64,000 nucleotides of DNA from Clostridiales bacterium NK3B98 (GTDB lineage Bacteria; Bacillota; Clostridia; Oscillospirales; Oscillospiraceae), in assembly GCA_000421005.1 (NCBI GenBank), contig ATWA01000002.1:1-64000 (forward strand), written 5' to 3'. Below the pieces are notes generated by a model. That model saw nothing but the letters and a program-made list of their open reading frames with translations. It was not told the DNA's origin and made no database searches. Shown here in pieces: positions 54,416-62,262 of this stretch; the first letter of the stretch is position 1; every line of letters begins with the position of its first letter. Position numbers and translations under genes: made by a program.

Positions 54416-55147
54416 ATGCAGGTCAGAGCATGGAGCAAAACGGATGTGGGCTGTGTGCGGCGTCAAAATGAGGATGCCTGCATCACAGTGATTCAGCCGG
54501 ATCGTGCCTTAGGCATGGTTTGTGACGGTATGGGAGGCGCAAACGCCGGCGAAGTGGCCAGCGAGATGGCCTCGCAGATCTTCTCCGGTGTGATTACCAC
54601 AGGGGACGATACGCCGGAAGAACTCATGCGGCTGGGCTTGGAACAGGCCAACGCTGCGGTTTACCGCCACAGCCTGAGCCATACGGAATGCCGGGGTATG
54701 GGTACCACTTTGGTGGCGGCGATGGTGATAGACGATACGGCCTATGTCCTGAATGTGGGAGACAGCCGTGCCTATACCATTGCCGGGGGCTCCATTCGCC
54801 AGCTTACGCAGGATCATTCTCTGGTGCAGGAGCTGGTGCGGGCAGGAACGATCTCCCCGGAGGAGGCAGCCTATCATCCCCATCGCAATATCATTACCCG
54901 TGCCCTTGGCACAGAGCGGAAGGTGGTAGGCGATTTGTTTGTCCACCGGTTGATTCCGGGGGAGCGGCTGCTGCTCTGTTCTGACGGCTTAAGCAATGAG
55001 CTGGGGGAAGAGGATTTGCTGACACTGATGGAGACGGGGCCTGTGGAGCAGAGCTGCGACAGGCTGATAGAGGCTGCGCTGGCACACGGCGCAAGAGATA
55101 ATGTGACAGCAGTGGTCATGGAGCTGGCGGACAGCTCAGAAGGATAA
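54416..55147 (+). CDS. prpC: PP2C-type protein phosphatase
   Basis: 243-aa Ser/Thr phosphatase, opposing the PASTA kinase encoded next. Metal-site motifs: VRRQNEDA, CDGMGGANAGEVAS, VGDSRAY, CSDGLSNEL and ARDNVTAVV. SD AAGGAT-like upstream. 12 bases separate it from the kinase gene; the pair is nearly universal in Firmicutes. Confidence 0.95.
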   Translation: MQVRAWSKTDVGCVRRQNEDACITVIQPDRALGMVCDGMGGANAGEVASEMASQIFSGVITTGDDTPEELMRLGLEQANAAVYRHSLSHTECRGMGTTLVAAMVIDDTAYVLNVGDSRAYTIAGGSIRQLTQDHSLVQELVRAGTISPEEAAYHPHRNIITRALGTERKVVGDLFVHRLIPGERLLLCSDGLSNELGEEDLLTLMETGPVEQSCDRLIEAALAHGARDNVTAVVMELADSSEG

Positions 55148-55159
55148 GGAAGGCTTGCC

Positions 55160-57277
55160 ATGGATCAATACATCGGTAAAATGTTAGACAATCGCTATGA
55201 AATTCTGGAGCTGATTGGCAGCGGCGGTATGGCTATGGTTTATAAGGCCATGGATCTCCGGCTCAACCGGACGGTTGCTGTGAAAATCCTCCGGGAGAAC
55301 ATGATGACCGACGACGACATTCGCCGCCGCTTCCACAACGAGGCGCAGGCGGTTGCTATGCTGTCCAGCCCCAACATTGTTGGGGTCTATGATGTGGGAG
55401 AGTATGAGGGTGCAGACTACATCGTGATGGAACTGATTGAGGGAATCACCCTCAAGGAGTACATGGAGAAGCGGGGCACCCGGCTGAGCTGGCAGGAGGC
55501 GCATCACTTCATGACCCAGATCATGCAGGCGCTGCGTCACGCCCACAGTAAGGGTATTGTCCACCGGGACATCAAGCCCCAGAATATTATGGTGTTGACA
55601 GACGGCAGCGTCAAGGTGGCCGATTTTGGCATTGCCCGTTTCATGGATCAGAAGCGGACCATTACCACAGAGGCACTGGGCAGCGTCCACTATGTCTCTC
55701 CGGAGCAGGCCAAGGGTCTGCGAGTAGACGAGCGCAGTGATATCTATTCTGCCGGCGTGGTGCTGTATGAGATGCTCACGGATGTGCTTCCCTTTGACGG
55801 GGATACGCCGGTGTCTATCGCTTTGCAGCATATCAATGCCATCCCCACTACCCCCCGTGATCTGAACCCGGACATTCCTGTTGGCATGGAGCAGATCTGC
55901 AAAAAGGCGATGTGTGCCCGACTGGATTTGCGCTATCCCAATGCAGAGGCGGTGCTGGACGATTTGGCTGCACTTTGGCATGACCCGGAGATTGTCTTCC
56001 CCTATCCTGACCCCTGGTCCGTGGAGGAAGAAGATGTCAAAATTGCTCCGCCCGTTGGTCGGAAATCCTCCCGCAAGTCAGGGGAGGACGAGACTCAGTA
56101 TTTCCGCCAGAATCCTGCGGTGATCGCTCAGGCAGAGGCGGAAGCGGAGGAATTGGAGGAACGGAGCCGAATTAAAAAACGCAACGCCATCTTTACCGGT
56201 GCTGTGGTAGCCATTGTGGCGGTGATTTTTATCATTCTGTTTATGTTCTACCGCAGCTTCCTCTCCCAGATTCTCAGCCCGTCAGAGGTTCATGAGGTAC
56301 CCAATCTGGTGAATATGACCATGGACGAGGCAAAAGAGACCATTGCCAGAAATTATGGTGGATTCTTTGATGTTACCTGCACCAAAGCACAGTTTGACAA
56401 CCAGATTGAGGCAGGACATATTATTTCCCAGTCTCCGGAGGGCGGCACCAGCGCCAAGGGTGAGCGCACCGAGATCAAGGTGGTCATCAGCTCCGGCATC
56501 CAGCAGGATGACACACTCTATATGCCCAGTCTCACCAATCAGGACTATCGGACTGCGGAAACCATGCTGAAAAATGAGTACGGAGTGGAGGTCAGCTACG
56601 CAGACCGTGTTTACTCCGATGCGATCCCGGAAGGTCAGATTGTCACCACCGATCCCATTGCCGGAACGCCTTTGGAAGAGGGACAGACGGTAATCCTGTA
56701 TGTCAGTCAGGGTCCGGAGAACCGGAAGATTCAGATGCCGCTGTTCATTGGTCAGGATCGGGATTCCGCAAAAGAATCCGCTGAACAGGTAGGTCTTGAG
56801 ATTGGCTCCATTATTACGGTTGCCAGCAGTGAGCCGGAGGGCAAGGTAATCTATCAGAGCATTACCGCCTTCTCTGAGGTTGAACCGGGTACTGTCATTT
56901 ATCTCCAGGTCAGTGATGGCTCCGGAAACGATGCCAGTGAGCAAACAGAGGAAGAGTCAGAAGCGGTTGGGGAGCAGCAGGAGGATTACCGCCCTGCGCA
57001 GGATCCCACCGTTACCGAGGAACAAACCTCTGAGCCGGTTTACCAAATCAATGTCCCTGTGAGCCAGGATGTGTTGACTGCTGACATGGTTCCTGAGGGG
57101 GAGAGCGCCAGTGAAGTGACTGTCACGGTAGAGGTGAATGGCGAGACGGTGCTGAATATGTCCTGCGAAACCAGCTCCAATCAGGTTACCTCTGTTTACA
57201 AGGGCGAAATCAACGACATTACCGTGATGATTAACGGTGTTCAGACCAGTAACTTTGAGTATATGGAGATTGGCTAG
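55160..57277 (+). CDS. prkC: PASTA-domain serine/threonine protein kinase (PrkC/Stk1)
   Basis: 705-aa membrane kinase. Kinase domain (about 10-270) with GSGGMA glycine loop, VAVK lysine, catalytic HRDIKPQN (from H135) and DFG. Transmembrane helix about 340-365, three PASTA domains (about 373-580) that bind muropeptides or lipid II, an acidic linker (EQTEEESEAVGEQQED), and a C-terminal beta-rich domain of about 75 residues that I do not recognise. Senses cell-wall state in growth and germination. Ends where rsgA begins. Confidence 0.95.
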   Translation: MDQYIGKMLDNRYEILELIGSGGMAMVYKAMDLRLNRTVAVKILRENMMTDDDIRRRFHNEAQAVAMLSSPNIVGVYDVGEYEGADYIVMELIEGITLKEYMEKRGTRLSWQEAHHFMTQIMQALRHAHSKGIVHRDIKPQNIMVLTDGSVKVADFGIARFMDQKRTITTEALGSVHYVSPEQAKGLRVDERSDIYSAGVVLYEMLTDVLPFDGDTPVSIALQHINAIPTTPRDLNPDIPVGMEQICKKAMCARLDLRYPNAEAVLDDLAALWHDPEIVFPYPDPWSVEEEDVKIAPPVGRKSSRKSGEDETQYFRQNPAVIAQAEAEAEELEERSRIKKRNAIFTGAVVAIVAVIFIILFMFYRSFLSQILSPSEVHEVPNLVNMTMDEAKETIARNYGGFFDVTCTKAQFDNQIEAGHIISQSPEGGTSAKGERTEIKVVISSGIQQDDTLYMPSLTNQDYRTAETMLKNEYGVEVSYADRVYSDAIPEGQIVTTDPIAGTPLEEGQTVILYVSQGPENRKIQMPLFIGQDRDSAKESAEQVGLEIGSIITVASSEPEGKVIYQSITAFSEVEPGTVIYLQVSDGSGNDASEQTEEESEAVGEQQEDYRPAQDPTVTEEQTSEPVYQINVPVSQDVLTADMVPEGESASEVTVTVEVNGETVLNMSCETSSNQVTSVYKGEINDITVMINGVQTSNFEYMEIG

Positions 57278-57279
57278 TG

Positions 57280-58167
57280 ATGACCGGCGTAATTGTGCGC
57301 TCCCTCAGCGGGTTTTACGATGTGGACTGTCAGGGGCAGCGCCTTCGCTGCCGTGGCAGGGGAAAGCTGCGCTATCTGAAATCCAAGCCGCTGGTGGGAG
57401 ACAGGGTCAACATAACGCCCATCAGTGAGACAGAGGGGGCGTTGGACGAGGTCTTGCCCCGGCTCAATTCCTTCGACCGTCCTGCTGTGGCGAATATGGA
57501 ACAGCTGGTCATTGTCGCCTCCGGTGCCGTTCCGGTGACAGACCCCTTTCTCATAGATCGACTGACAGCACTTGCAGTAGGCAAGGGCTGTGAACCTGTG
57601 ATCGTTTGGAATAAGTGGGACCTGTGTCAGGCACCGGAGCTGAGTGAGGTTTACCGTAAGGCAGGCTTTCCGGTAATCTGTTGCAGTGCTGTCACTGGAC
57701 AGGGCATTGAAGAACTGCGGACACAACTGACCGGAAAGTTATCTGCCTTTACAGGTAATACCGGCGTAGGGAAATCCAGTATCCTAAACGCCCTCGCCCC
57801 GGATTTTGACCTGCCCACCGGCGAGGTGAGCGCCAAGCTGGGGCGTGGACGGCATACCACCCGCCATGTGGAGCTGTTCCGCCTTCCGGGTGATATCCTC
57901 ATTGCAGATACCCCCGGTTTTGCCTCCTTTGAGGAGGAGCGGAGCAGCGGGGATGACCCTGCGGAACTGGCAGCCTGTTTTCCGGAATTTCGCCCCTATC
58001 TGGATGGGTGCCGATTTCTGGACTGCGCCCATGTGAAGGAGCAAGGCTGCAAGCTGCTGGATGCGGTACATGCGGGAGAGGTTTCTGCCGTCCGACACGA
58101 GAGCTATGTGCGTCTCTATCAACAGGCAAAGGAGCAATACCGTCCATGGGAGAACAAACAGAGATGA
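57280..58167 (+). CDS. rsgA: ribosome small-subunit GTPase RsgA
   Basis: Circularly permuted GTPase for 30S maturation: OB fold (1-65), G4 NKWD before G1 GNTGVGKSS and G3 DTPGF, and a C-terminal zinc knuckle (CRFLDCAHVKEQGC). 295 aa from ATG 57280; a GTG at 57277 overlapping the kinase stop is the alternative. GGAG at 57265 precedes it. rpe, often between rsgA and thiN, is absent. Confidence 0.95.
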   Translation: MTGVIVRSLSGFYDVDCQGQRLRCRGRGKLRYLKSKPLVGDRVNITPISETEGALDEVLPRLNSFDRPAVANMEQLVIVASGAVPVTDPFLIDRLTALAVGKGCEPVIVWNKWDLCQAPELSEVYRKAGFPVICCSAVTGQGIEELRTQLTGKLSAFTGNTGVGKSSILNALAPDFDLPTGEVSAKLGRGRHTTRHVELFRLPGDILIADTPGFASFEEERSSGDDPAELAACFPEFRPYLDGCRFLDCAHVKEQGCKLLDAVHAGEVSAVRHESYVRLYQQAKEQYRPWENKQR

Positions 58168-58808
58168 TAAAGAACCGACGTGCGATCATTGTAGGCGCTG
58201 CCCCCGGGGAGCTGCCACTGAGCCGGCTGAACATTGTGCCGGAGGATATCCTGATCTGTGCCGACGGAGGCAGAGACAAGCTGGAAGAGCAGGGTCTGAC
58301 CCCGGACTGGTATGTGGGGGACAACGACTCCGGCGGTTCGCCGGAGGGTCTTCCCAGTGTTCTGCTCCCGGCAGAGAAGGACGTGTCCGATCTGGAAATG
58401 GCGCTGGATAAGGCGCTGGAACTGGACTGTGGACGCATCGTCTTTATTGGCTGCACTGGTGGGAGGATGGATCACGCCCTTGCAAATCTGTCCCTGCTGG
58501 AAGCCTGCGCAGAGCGGGGAGTAGTGGCCGCACTGATAGACATGGAAAATGAGGTGCGTTTTCTTGGCCCGGGCAGCTATCGGATTGCCAATGAACCTGC
58601 CTACCGCTATCTTGGCCTGATCCCGCTGGACTGGCAGGTGGAGGGACTGACCCTCACCGGGGTGAAATACCCTCTACAAAACTTTAACGCCCGCTGCTGC
58701 TCCACACGCACCATCAGCAACGAGATTCTCCCCGGCAAACAGGCTGAAATCTCCTTTACCGCCGGGCGGATGCTGCTAATCCGCTCTCTGCCCATTGAAA
58801 ACCCGTAA
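58146..58808 (+). CDS. thiN: thiamine pyrophosphokinase
   Basis: Makes thiamine diphosphate from thiamine and ATP. Motifs ICADGGRDKL, WYVGDNDS, FIGCTGGRMDHALANL and the C-terminal SNEI block. 220 aa. ATG 58146 is preferred, with AAAGGAG 10 bases upstream; ATG 58164 overlaps the rsgA stop. Dxs in the same window needs the product. A strong hairpin (58812) follows. Confidence 0.92.
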   Translation: MGEQTEMIKNRRAIIVGAAPGELPLSRLNIVPEDILICADGGRDKLEEQGLTPDWYVGDNDSGGSPEGLPSVLLPAEKDVSDLEMALDKALELDCGRIVFIGCTGGRMDHALANLSLLEACAERGVVAALIDMENEVRFLGPGSYRIANEPAYRYLGLIPLDWQVEGLTLTGVKYPLQNFNARCCSTRTISNEILPGKQAEISFTAGRMLLIRSLPIENP

Positions 58809-58811
58809 CCC

Positions 58812-58869
58812 ACAACCGCCTCTCCGCATATCCTGAGTTAGCAGGAAGTGCAGGGGAGGCGGTTGTTTT
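58812..58869 (+). promoter_or_regulatory. terminator-like hairpin carrying the SD of the 49-aa gene
   Basis: ACAACCGCCTCTCC (58812-58825) pairs with GGGGAGGCGGTTGT (58853-58866) over 14 pairs (one G-U), then TTT. The GGGGAGG is the SD for the TTG start at 58868, which itself uses the T tract. Confidence 0.75.
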
Positions 58870-59017
58870 GCTGCATCGACGAAGTACCCGGGGGATTTGC
58901 GCCATCTCCCTTGGAGCGGGGATTCTGCTGGCGCAGGTGCTTCCGGTCCATGTAATCATCTTTTGCGCCGGGGTGTCATTGATTATTTTGGGCTTCACTT
59001 GGATGAAGCGGTGCTGA
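58868..59017 (+). CDS. 49-aa hydrophobic membrane protein
   Basis: Short basic N terminus (LHRRSTRG), then one long hydrophobic stretch, GICAISLGAGILLAQVLP followed by VHVIIFCAGVSLIILGFTW, broken by Pro-Val-His so that it may form a helical hairpin, and a basic MKRC end. TTG start with GGGGAGG 8 bases upstream. It ends 19 bases before spoVM. I do not recognise a named family; tiny membrane proteins with this layout are frequent in Clostridia. A sporulation role is suggested only by position. Confidence 0.6.
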   Translation: MLHRRSTRGICAISLGAGILLAQVLPVHVIIFCAGVSLIILGFTWMKRC

Positions 59018-59036
59018 TGGAAAGGGGTCAAAGGAA

Positions 59037-59111
59037 ATGAAGATTGTGGTTGTGCGTTCTCCCAAGATACTTGCCGGGCTGCTGCGAATGATTTTCCACA
59101 TTCAGGCATGA
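59037..59111 (+). CDS. spoVM: stage V sporulation protein M (SpoVM)
   Basis: 24-aa amphipathic peptide starting MKIVVVRSPKILAGLL. Compared with the 26-aa B. subtilis SpoVM it has the same opening Met-Lys, the basic residue at 7, the key Pro at 9, Lys at 10 and the Leu-x-Gly-x-hydrophobic-hydrophobic-Arg order, so the curvature-sensing helix is conserved. AAAGGGG (59020-59026) lies 10 bases upstream. It anchors SpoIVA to the forespore membrane. The neighbours fit: thiN-spoVM is the B. subtilis order, and sipL and spoIVA follow. Too short for ordinary gene callers. Confidence 0.85.
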   Translation: MKIVVVRSPKILAGLLRMIFHIQA

Positions 59112-59183
59112 ATCTGCCATGAGGCACATACCCTCTCATAGAACCATGTCCGGCCCGGCCGGGCGTAAAGGAGAGGATGCCTT

Positions 59184-60704
59184 TTGGAATTCAATCAGGT
59201 CAGAAGTGAGATCCGCTGCTGTACCCTGGTACAGAGCACCGAGTGCGGCCGGGAGGAGACGATGGAGACCATCGTACCCGATGCCTGCCCGGACATTGCC
59301 CGGATTTTAGACACCACCGGCTTTTGCCGTCTGAACCGCCGGGAAATCACTGACGCAGGCGTGCTGCTGGCGGGGACGGTACAGGTGGTCACCCTGTACC
59401 GTCCCGAGGGAGAGGACAACGTCCGGCGTCTGGAGGCGGAGGTGCCATTCCAGTATGTCCATGAATGCCGTCAGAGCGGAGAGAATTGTACCCTTCTGGC
59501 ACAGGCGTGGGTCAGTAATGCCGAGACAAGGGTGGTCAATCCCCGAAAGGTACTGCTGCGGGTAGAAATTGCCCAGCGGTATCAGATATACTGCCCGAGC
59601 TGCCTCACGGTGTGCAGCGCAGTGGAAGCGGAAGGGGAGCAGGGGGTGCAGCAAAAGCTGGACGGGTGCCAGACTACCCTTCCGGTAGCGATTACAGAGA
59701 AAGCGTTCACCCTGAACGACGAGCTGTCTTTGAACCCGGGAAGACGTGGTGCTTCTCAGGTGCTTCGGATTCTGCCTGCGGCTCAGTGCTTGGAAGAACG
59801 GCTGATGGGTACCCGGCTGGTAATAAAGGGAAGCGTCAGCGCCAATGTGCTGCTGTGCAGCGAAGAGGGACAACTCTACACCATAGACACTGAGCTGCCC
59901 TTCTCCCAAATGCTGGACGGAGTGGAGACAGAAGGAGAGTTGCAGTGCAAGACGCTGGTGCAGGTCACCGGAATCAGCTGGGGACAGCTTTCAGATGACG
60001 GGCGAACCCTTCCCGTGAGTGTGGAGCTGCTGGCAAGCGGCGTATTCTACGAGACAATGTCCTTCCGGCTGCTCTCTGACCTGTTCAGCACCCGTTATGT
60101 GGTCGCCATGGAACAGCAGCCCTTTGCTGTTTGCAGCAGAAACTGCCAGCGGGAGCGGCTGGTGGTTCGGGAGCAGATTCCCCTTCAGGAGGGAGTGGCG
60201 GCGGTTTCCGGCTGTCATACGGAATTGGGTCAGCCAATGGTGAACAGGGAGGGCGGACAGGTGACTGTCACCGTACCGTTGCAGGCGGGCATCCTCTATC
60301 TGACTGAGGATAACTCTCTGCGCTGCGCCAGCCACACGTTCTCTGTCCAGACGACGCTGCAAATCCCGGAGGGGGACAGCATAGACCTGACCGCCGAGTC
60401 CCGGCAGATGGAGGCATTGTCCTCTGCCTCCGGTCTGGAGCTGCGGGGCAGCGTGGAATTGAATGTGTGCAGCACACAGAAGGATGAGTGCAGCATGGTA
60501 GTCTCTGCCCGCATTGATCTGGAGACCCCTTGCAGCGGAGAGGGACAGCCCTCGGTGGTGCTCTTTCGTCCCAGCGGTGGAGAGAGCGTTTGGGATATCG
60601 CCAAACGGTACCACACGACCTGCGAGGATATTCTCACTGCCAACGGTCTGACGGCAGAGCAACCCTTGCAGGCACAGATGCTGTTGGTTCCCCGCAGCCG
60701 GTAA
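59184..60704 (+). CDS. sipL: SipL-like protein with SPOCS (DUF3794) domains and LysM
   Basis: 506 aa: about three DUF3794/SPOCS domains (roughly 20-155, 170-300, 320-450), each with the VKG/VSV strands seen in spore-coat proteins, then a C-terminal LysM domain (about 460-505, SVWDIAKRYHTTCEDILTANG). C. difficile SipL binds SpoIVA through its LysM domain. Start TTG at 59184 with AAAGGAGAGG (59167-59176) 7 bases upstream. It lies 13 bases before spoIVA, so the pair is co-transcribed. Confidence 0.88.
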   Translation: MEFNQVRSEIRCCTLVQSTECGREETMETIVPDACPDIARILDTTGFCRLNRREITDAGVLLAGTVQVVTLYRPEGEDNVRRLEAEVPFQYVHECRQSGENCTLLAQAWVSNAETRVVNPRKVLLRVEIAQRYQIYCPSCLTVCSAVEAEGEQGVQQKLDGCQTTLPVAITEKAFTLNDELSLNPGRRGASQVLRILPAAQCLEERLMGTRLVIKGSVSANVLLCSEEGQLYTIDTELPFSQMLDGVETEGELQCKTLVQVTGISWGQLSDDGRTLPVSVELLASGVFYETMSFRLLSDLFSTRYVVAMEQQPFAVCSRNCQRERLVVREQIPLQEGVAAVSGCHTELGQPMVNREGGQVTVTVPLQAGILYLTEDNSLRCASHTFSVQTTLQIPEGDSIDLTAESRQMEALSSASGLELRGSVELNVCSTQKDECSMVVSARIDLETPCSGEGQPSVVLFRPSGGESVWDIAKRYHTTCEDILTANGLTAEQPLQAQMLLVPRSR

Positions 60705-60717
60705 GGAGGTGCAGCAG

Positions 60718-62196
60718 ATGGAACAGGTGAAGCTCTATGAGGAAATCGCCCAGCGAACCGAGGGCGACATTTATATCGGGGTAGTCGGGCCGGTACGGAC
60801 GGGAAAATCCACCTTTATCAAGCGTTTTATGGAAACGCTGGTGATTCCCAATATCGAAAACGTGTACAAGCGGGAGCGTGCCAGAGACGAGCTGCCCCAG
60901 TCAGGCAGCGGCCGCACCATAATGACAGCAGAGCCGAAGTTTGTCCCGGAGGAGGCGGCACAGGTCAGTCTGGAAGGAGGCGCCAGCTTTTCTGTCCGGC
61001 TGATTGACTCGGTGGGCTATCTCATTGGCGGAGCGGTGGGACAAATGGAGAACGACGCTCCCCGGATGGTGACGACACCGTGGTTTGACCACGAGGTATC
61101 CATGGCAGAGGCAGCGGAAATCGGCACCCGGAAGGTGATTGTAGAGCATTCCACCATCGGTATTGTCATCACCACCGACGGCTCCATCACCGACATTCCC
61201 CGGGAAGACTATATTCAGGCGGAACAGCGGGTGATTGACGAGCTTAAGGCGCTGAACAAGCCTTTTCTGGTTTTGGTCAACTCCCAGCAGCCCCAGTCGG
61301 AGCAGGCGCAGGGGCTGGCAGGAGAGCTGTCTGAACGGTACGGGGTGAGCTGTCTTGCGGTGAACTGTCTGGAATTGCAGGAGCAGGACGTGACTGCTAT
61401 CCTCCAATCCGTACTGTACGAATTTCCCCTGCGGGAGCTGGAGCTGCATCTCCCAGCATGGGTGGATGCACTGGACTATGACCATCCCATGAAGGCAGAG
61501 CTCTATCAGGCCATCCGCACGGTGGGCGGGTCGCTGTGCCAGGTGCGGCAGCTTCAGGGATGCCTGAGCGCACTGGGGGATTGCCCGTCGGTGAGCCGCT
61601 GTGAGCTAACCGGCATGGACTTGGGCAGGGGAGTGGCACAGGCCGGGGTAGAGGTGCCAAGAGGACTGTTCTACCAGACTTTGAGCCAGCAGTCCGGCCT
61701 GTCCGTGCAGGACGACGGAGATTTGATGACCCTGCTCACCCATCTGGCGGGCGTGAAGCGAGAATATGACAAGGTGAGCGCCGCCTTGCAGGAGGTACGG
61801 GAGACAGGTTACGGCATTGTTGTCCCCTCCATCGACGATCTTACGCTGGAAGAGCCGGAGATCATGCGGCAGGGGGGACGTTACGGCGTCCGTCTCAAAG
61901 CAAGCGCTCCCTCCATTCATATGCTTCGGGCGGACATCGAAACGGTTCTGTCACCCATCGTAGGCAGCGAAAAGCAGAGCGAGGAAATGATCCGATACCT
62001 GCTTCAGGAGTTTGAAGGGGACACCAAGAAAATCTGGGAGTCCAACATTTTCGGCAAGTCCTTCCATGCGCTGGTCAACGAGGACTTGCAGGCGAAACTG
62101 GGACGAATGCCCGAGGATGCAAGGGTAAAGCTCCGGGAGACATTGGAACGGATTATCAACGAAGGCACCGGAGGACTGATCTGTATCATTCTCTGA
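60718..62196 (+). CDS. spoIVA: stage IV sporulation protein A (SpoIVA)
   Basis: Spore-coat basement ATPase that polymerises around the forespore. TRAFAC-type Walker A GPVRTGKST near residues 22-30 and the RTIMTAEPKFVPEEA block; the C-terminal end (GTGGLICIIL) is the part that contacts SpoVM in B. subtilis. 492 aa, full length. ATG 60718 with AAGGAGG 8 bases upstream; the GTG at 60709 overlaps the SD. Follows sipL by 13 bases. Confidence 0.96.
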   Translation: MEQVKLYEEIAQRTEGDIYIGVVGPVRTGKSTFIKRFMETLVIPNIENVYKRERARDELPQSGSGRTIMTAEPKFVPEEAAQVSLEGGASFSVRLIDSVGYLIGGAVGQMENDAPRMVTTPWFDHEVSMAEAAEIGTRKVIVEHSTIGIVITTDGSITDIPREDYIQAEQRVIDELKALNKPFLVLVNSQQPQSEQAQGLAGELSERYGVSCLAVNCLELQEQDVTAILQSVLYEFPLRELELHLPAWVDALDYDHPMKAELYQAIRTVGGSLCQVRQLQGCLSALGDCPSVSRCELTGMDLGRGVAQAGVEVPRGLFYQTLSQQSGLSVQDDGDLMTLLTHLAGVKREYDKVSAALQEVRETGYGIVVPSIDDLTLEEPEIMRQGGRYGVRLKASAPSIHMLRADIETVLSPIVGSEKQSEEMIRYLLQEFEGDTKKIWESNIFGKSFHALVNEDLQAKLGRMPEDARVKLRETLERIINEGTGGLICIIL

Positions 62197-62212
62197 TAGT
62201 TGACATAATAAT

Positions 62213-62250
62213 ACCTCCCTGTACCGGTTTGGTGTACAGGGAGGTTGTTA
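62213..62250. terminator. terminator between convergent spoIVA and xerC-type genes
   Basis: ACCTCCCTGTAC (62213-62224) and GTACAGGGAGGT (62234-62245) form a 12-bp stem with a 9-base loop. T tracts are weak on both strands (TGTTAATAATTT and ATTATTATG). Confidence 0.7.
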
Positions 62251-62262
62251 ATAATTTCACAA

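Noticed and set aside
59112-59183. A CATACCCT match to a SigE/SigK-type -10 just before sipL.
   Set aside because: No convincing -35 at the right distance; one short match is not enough.
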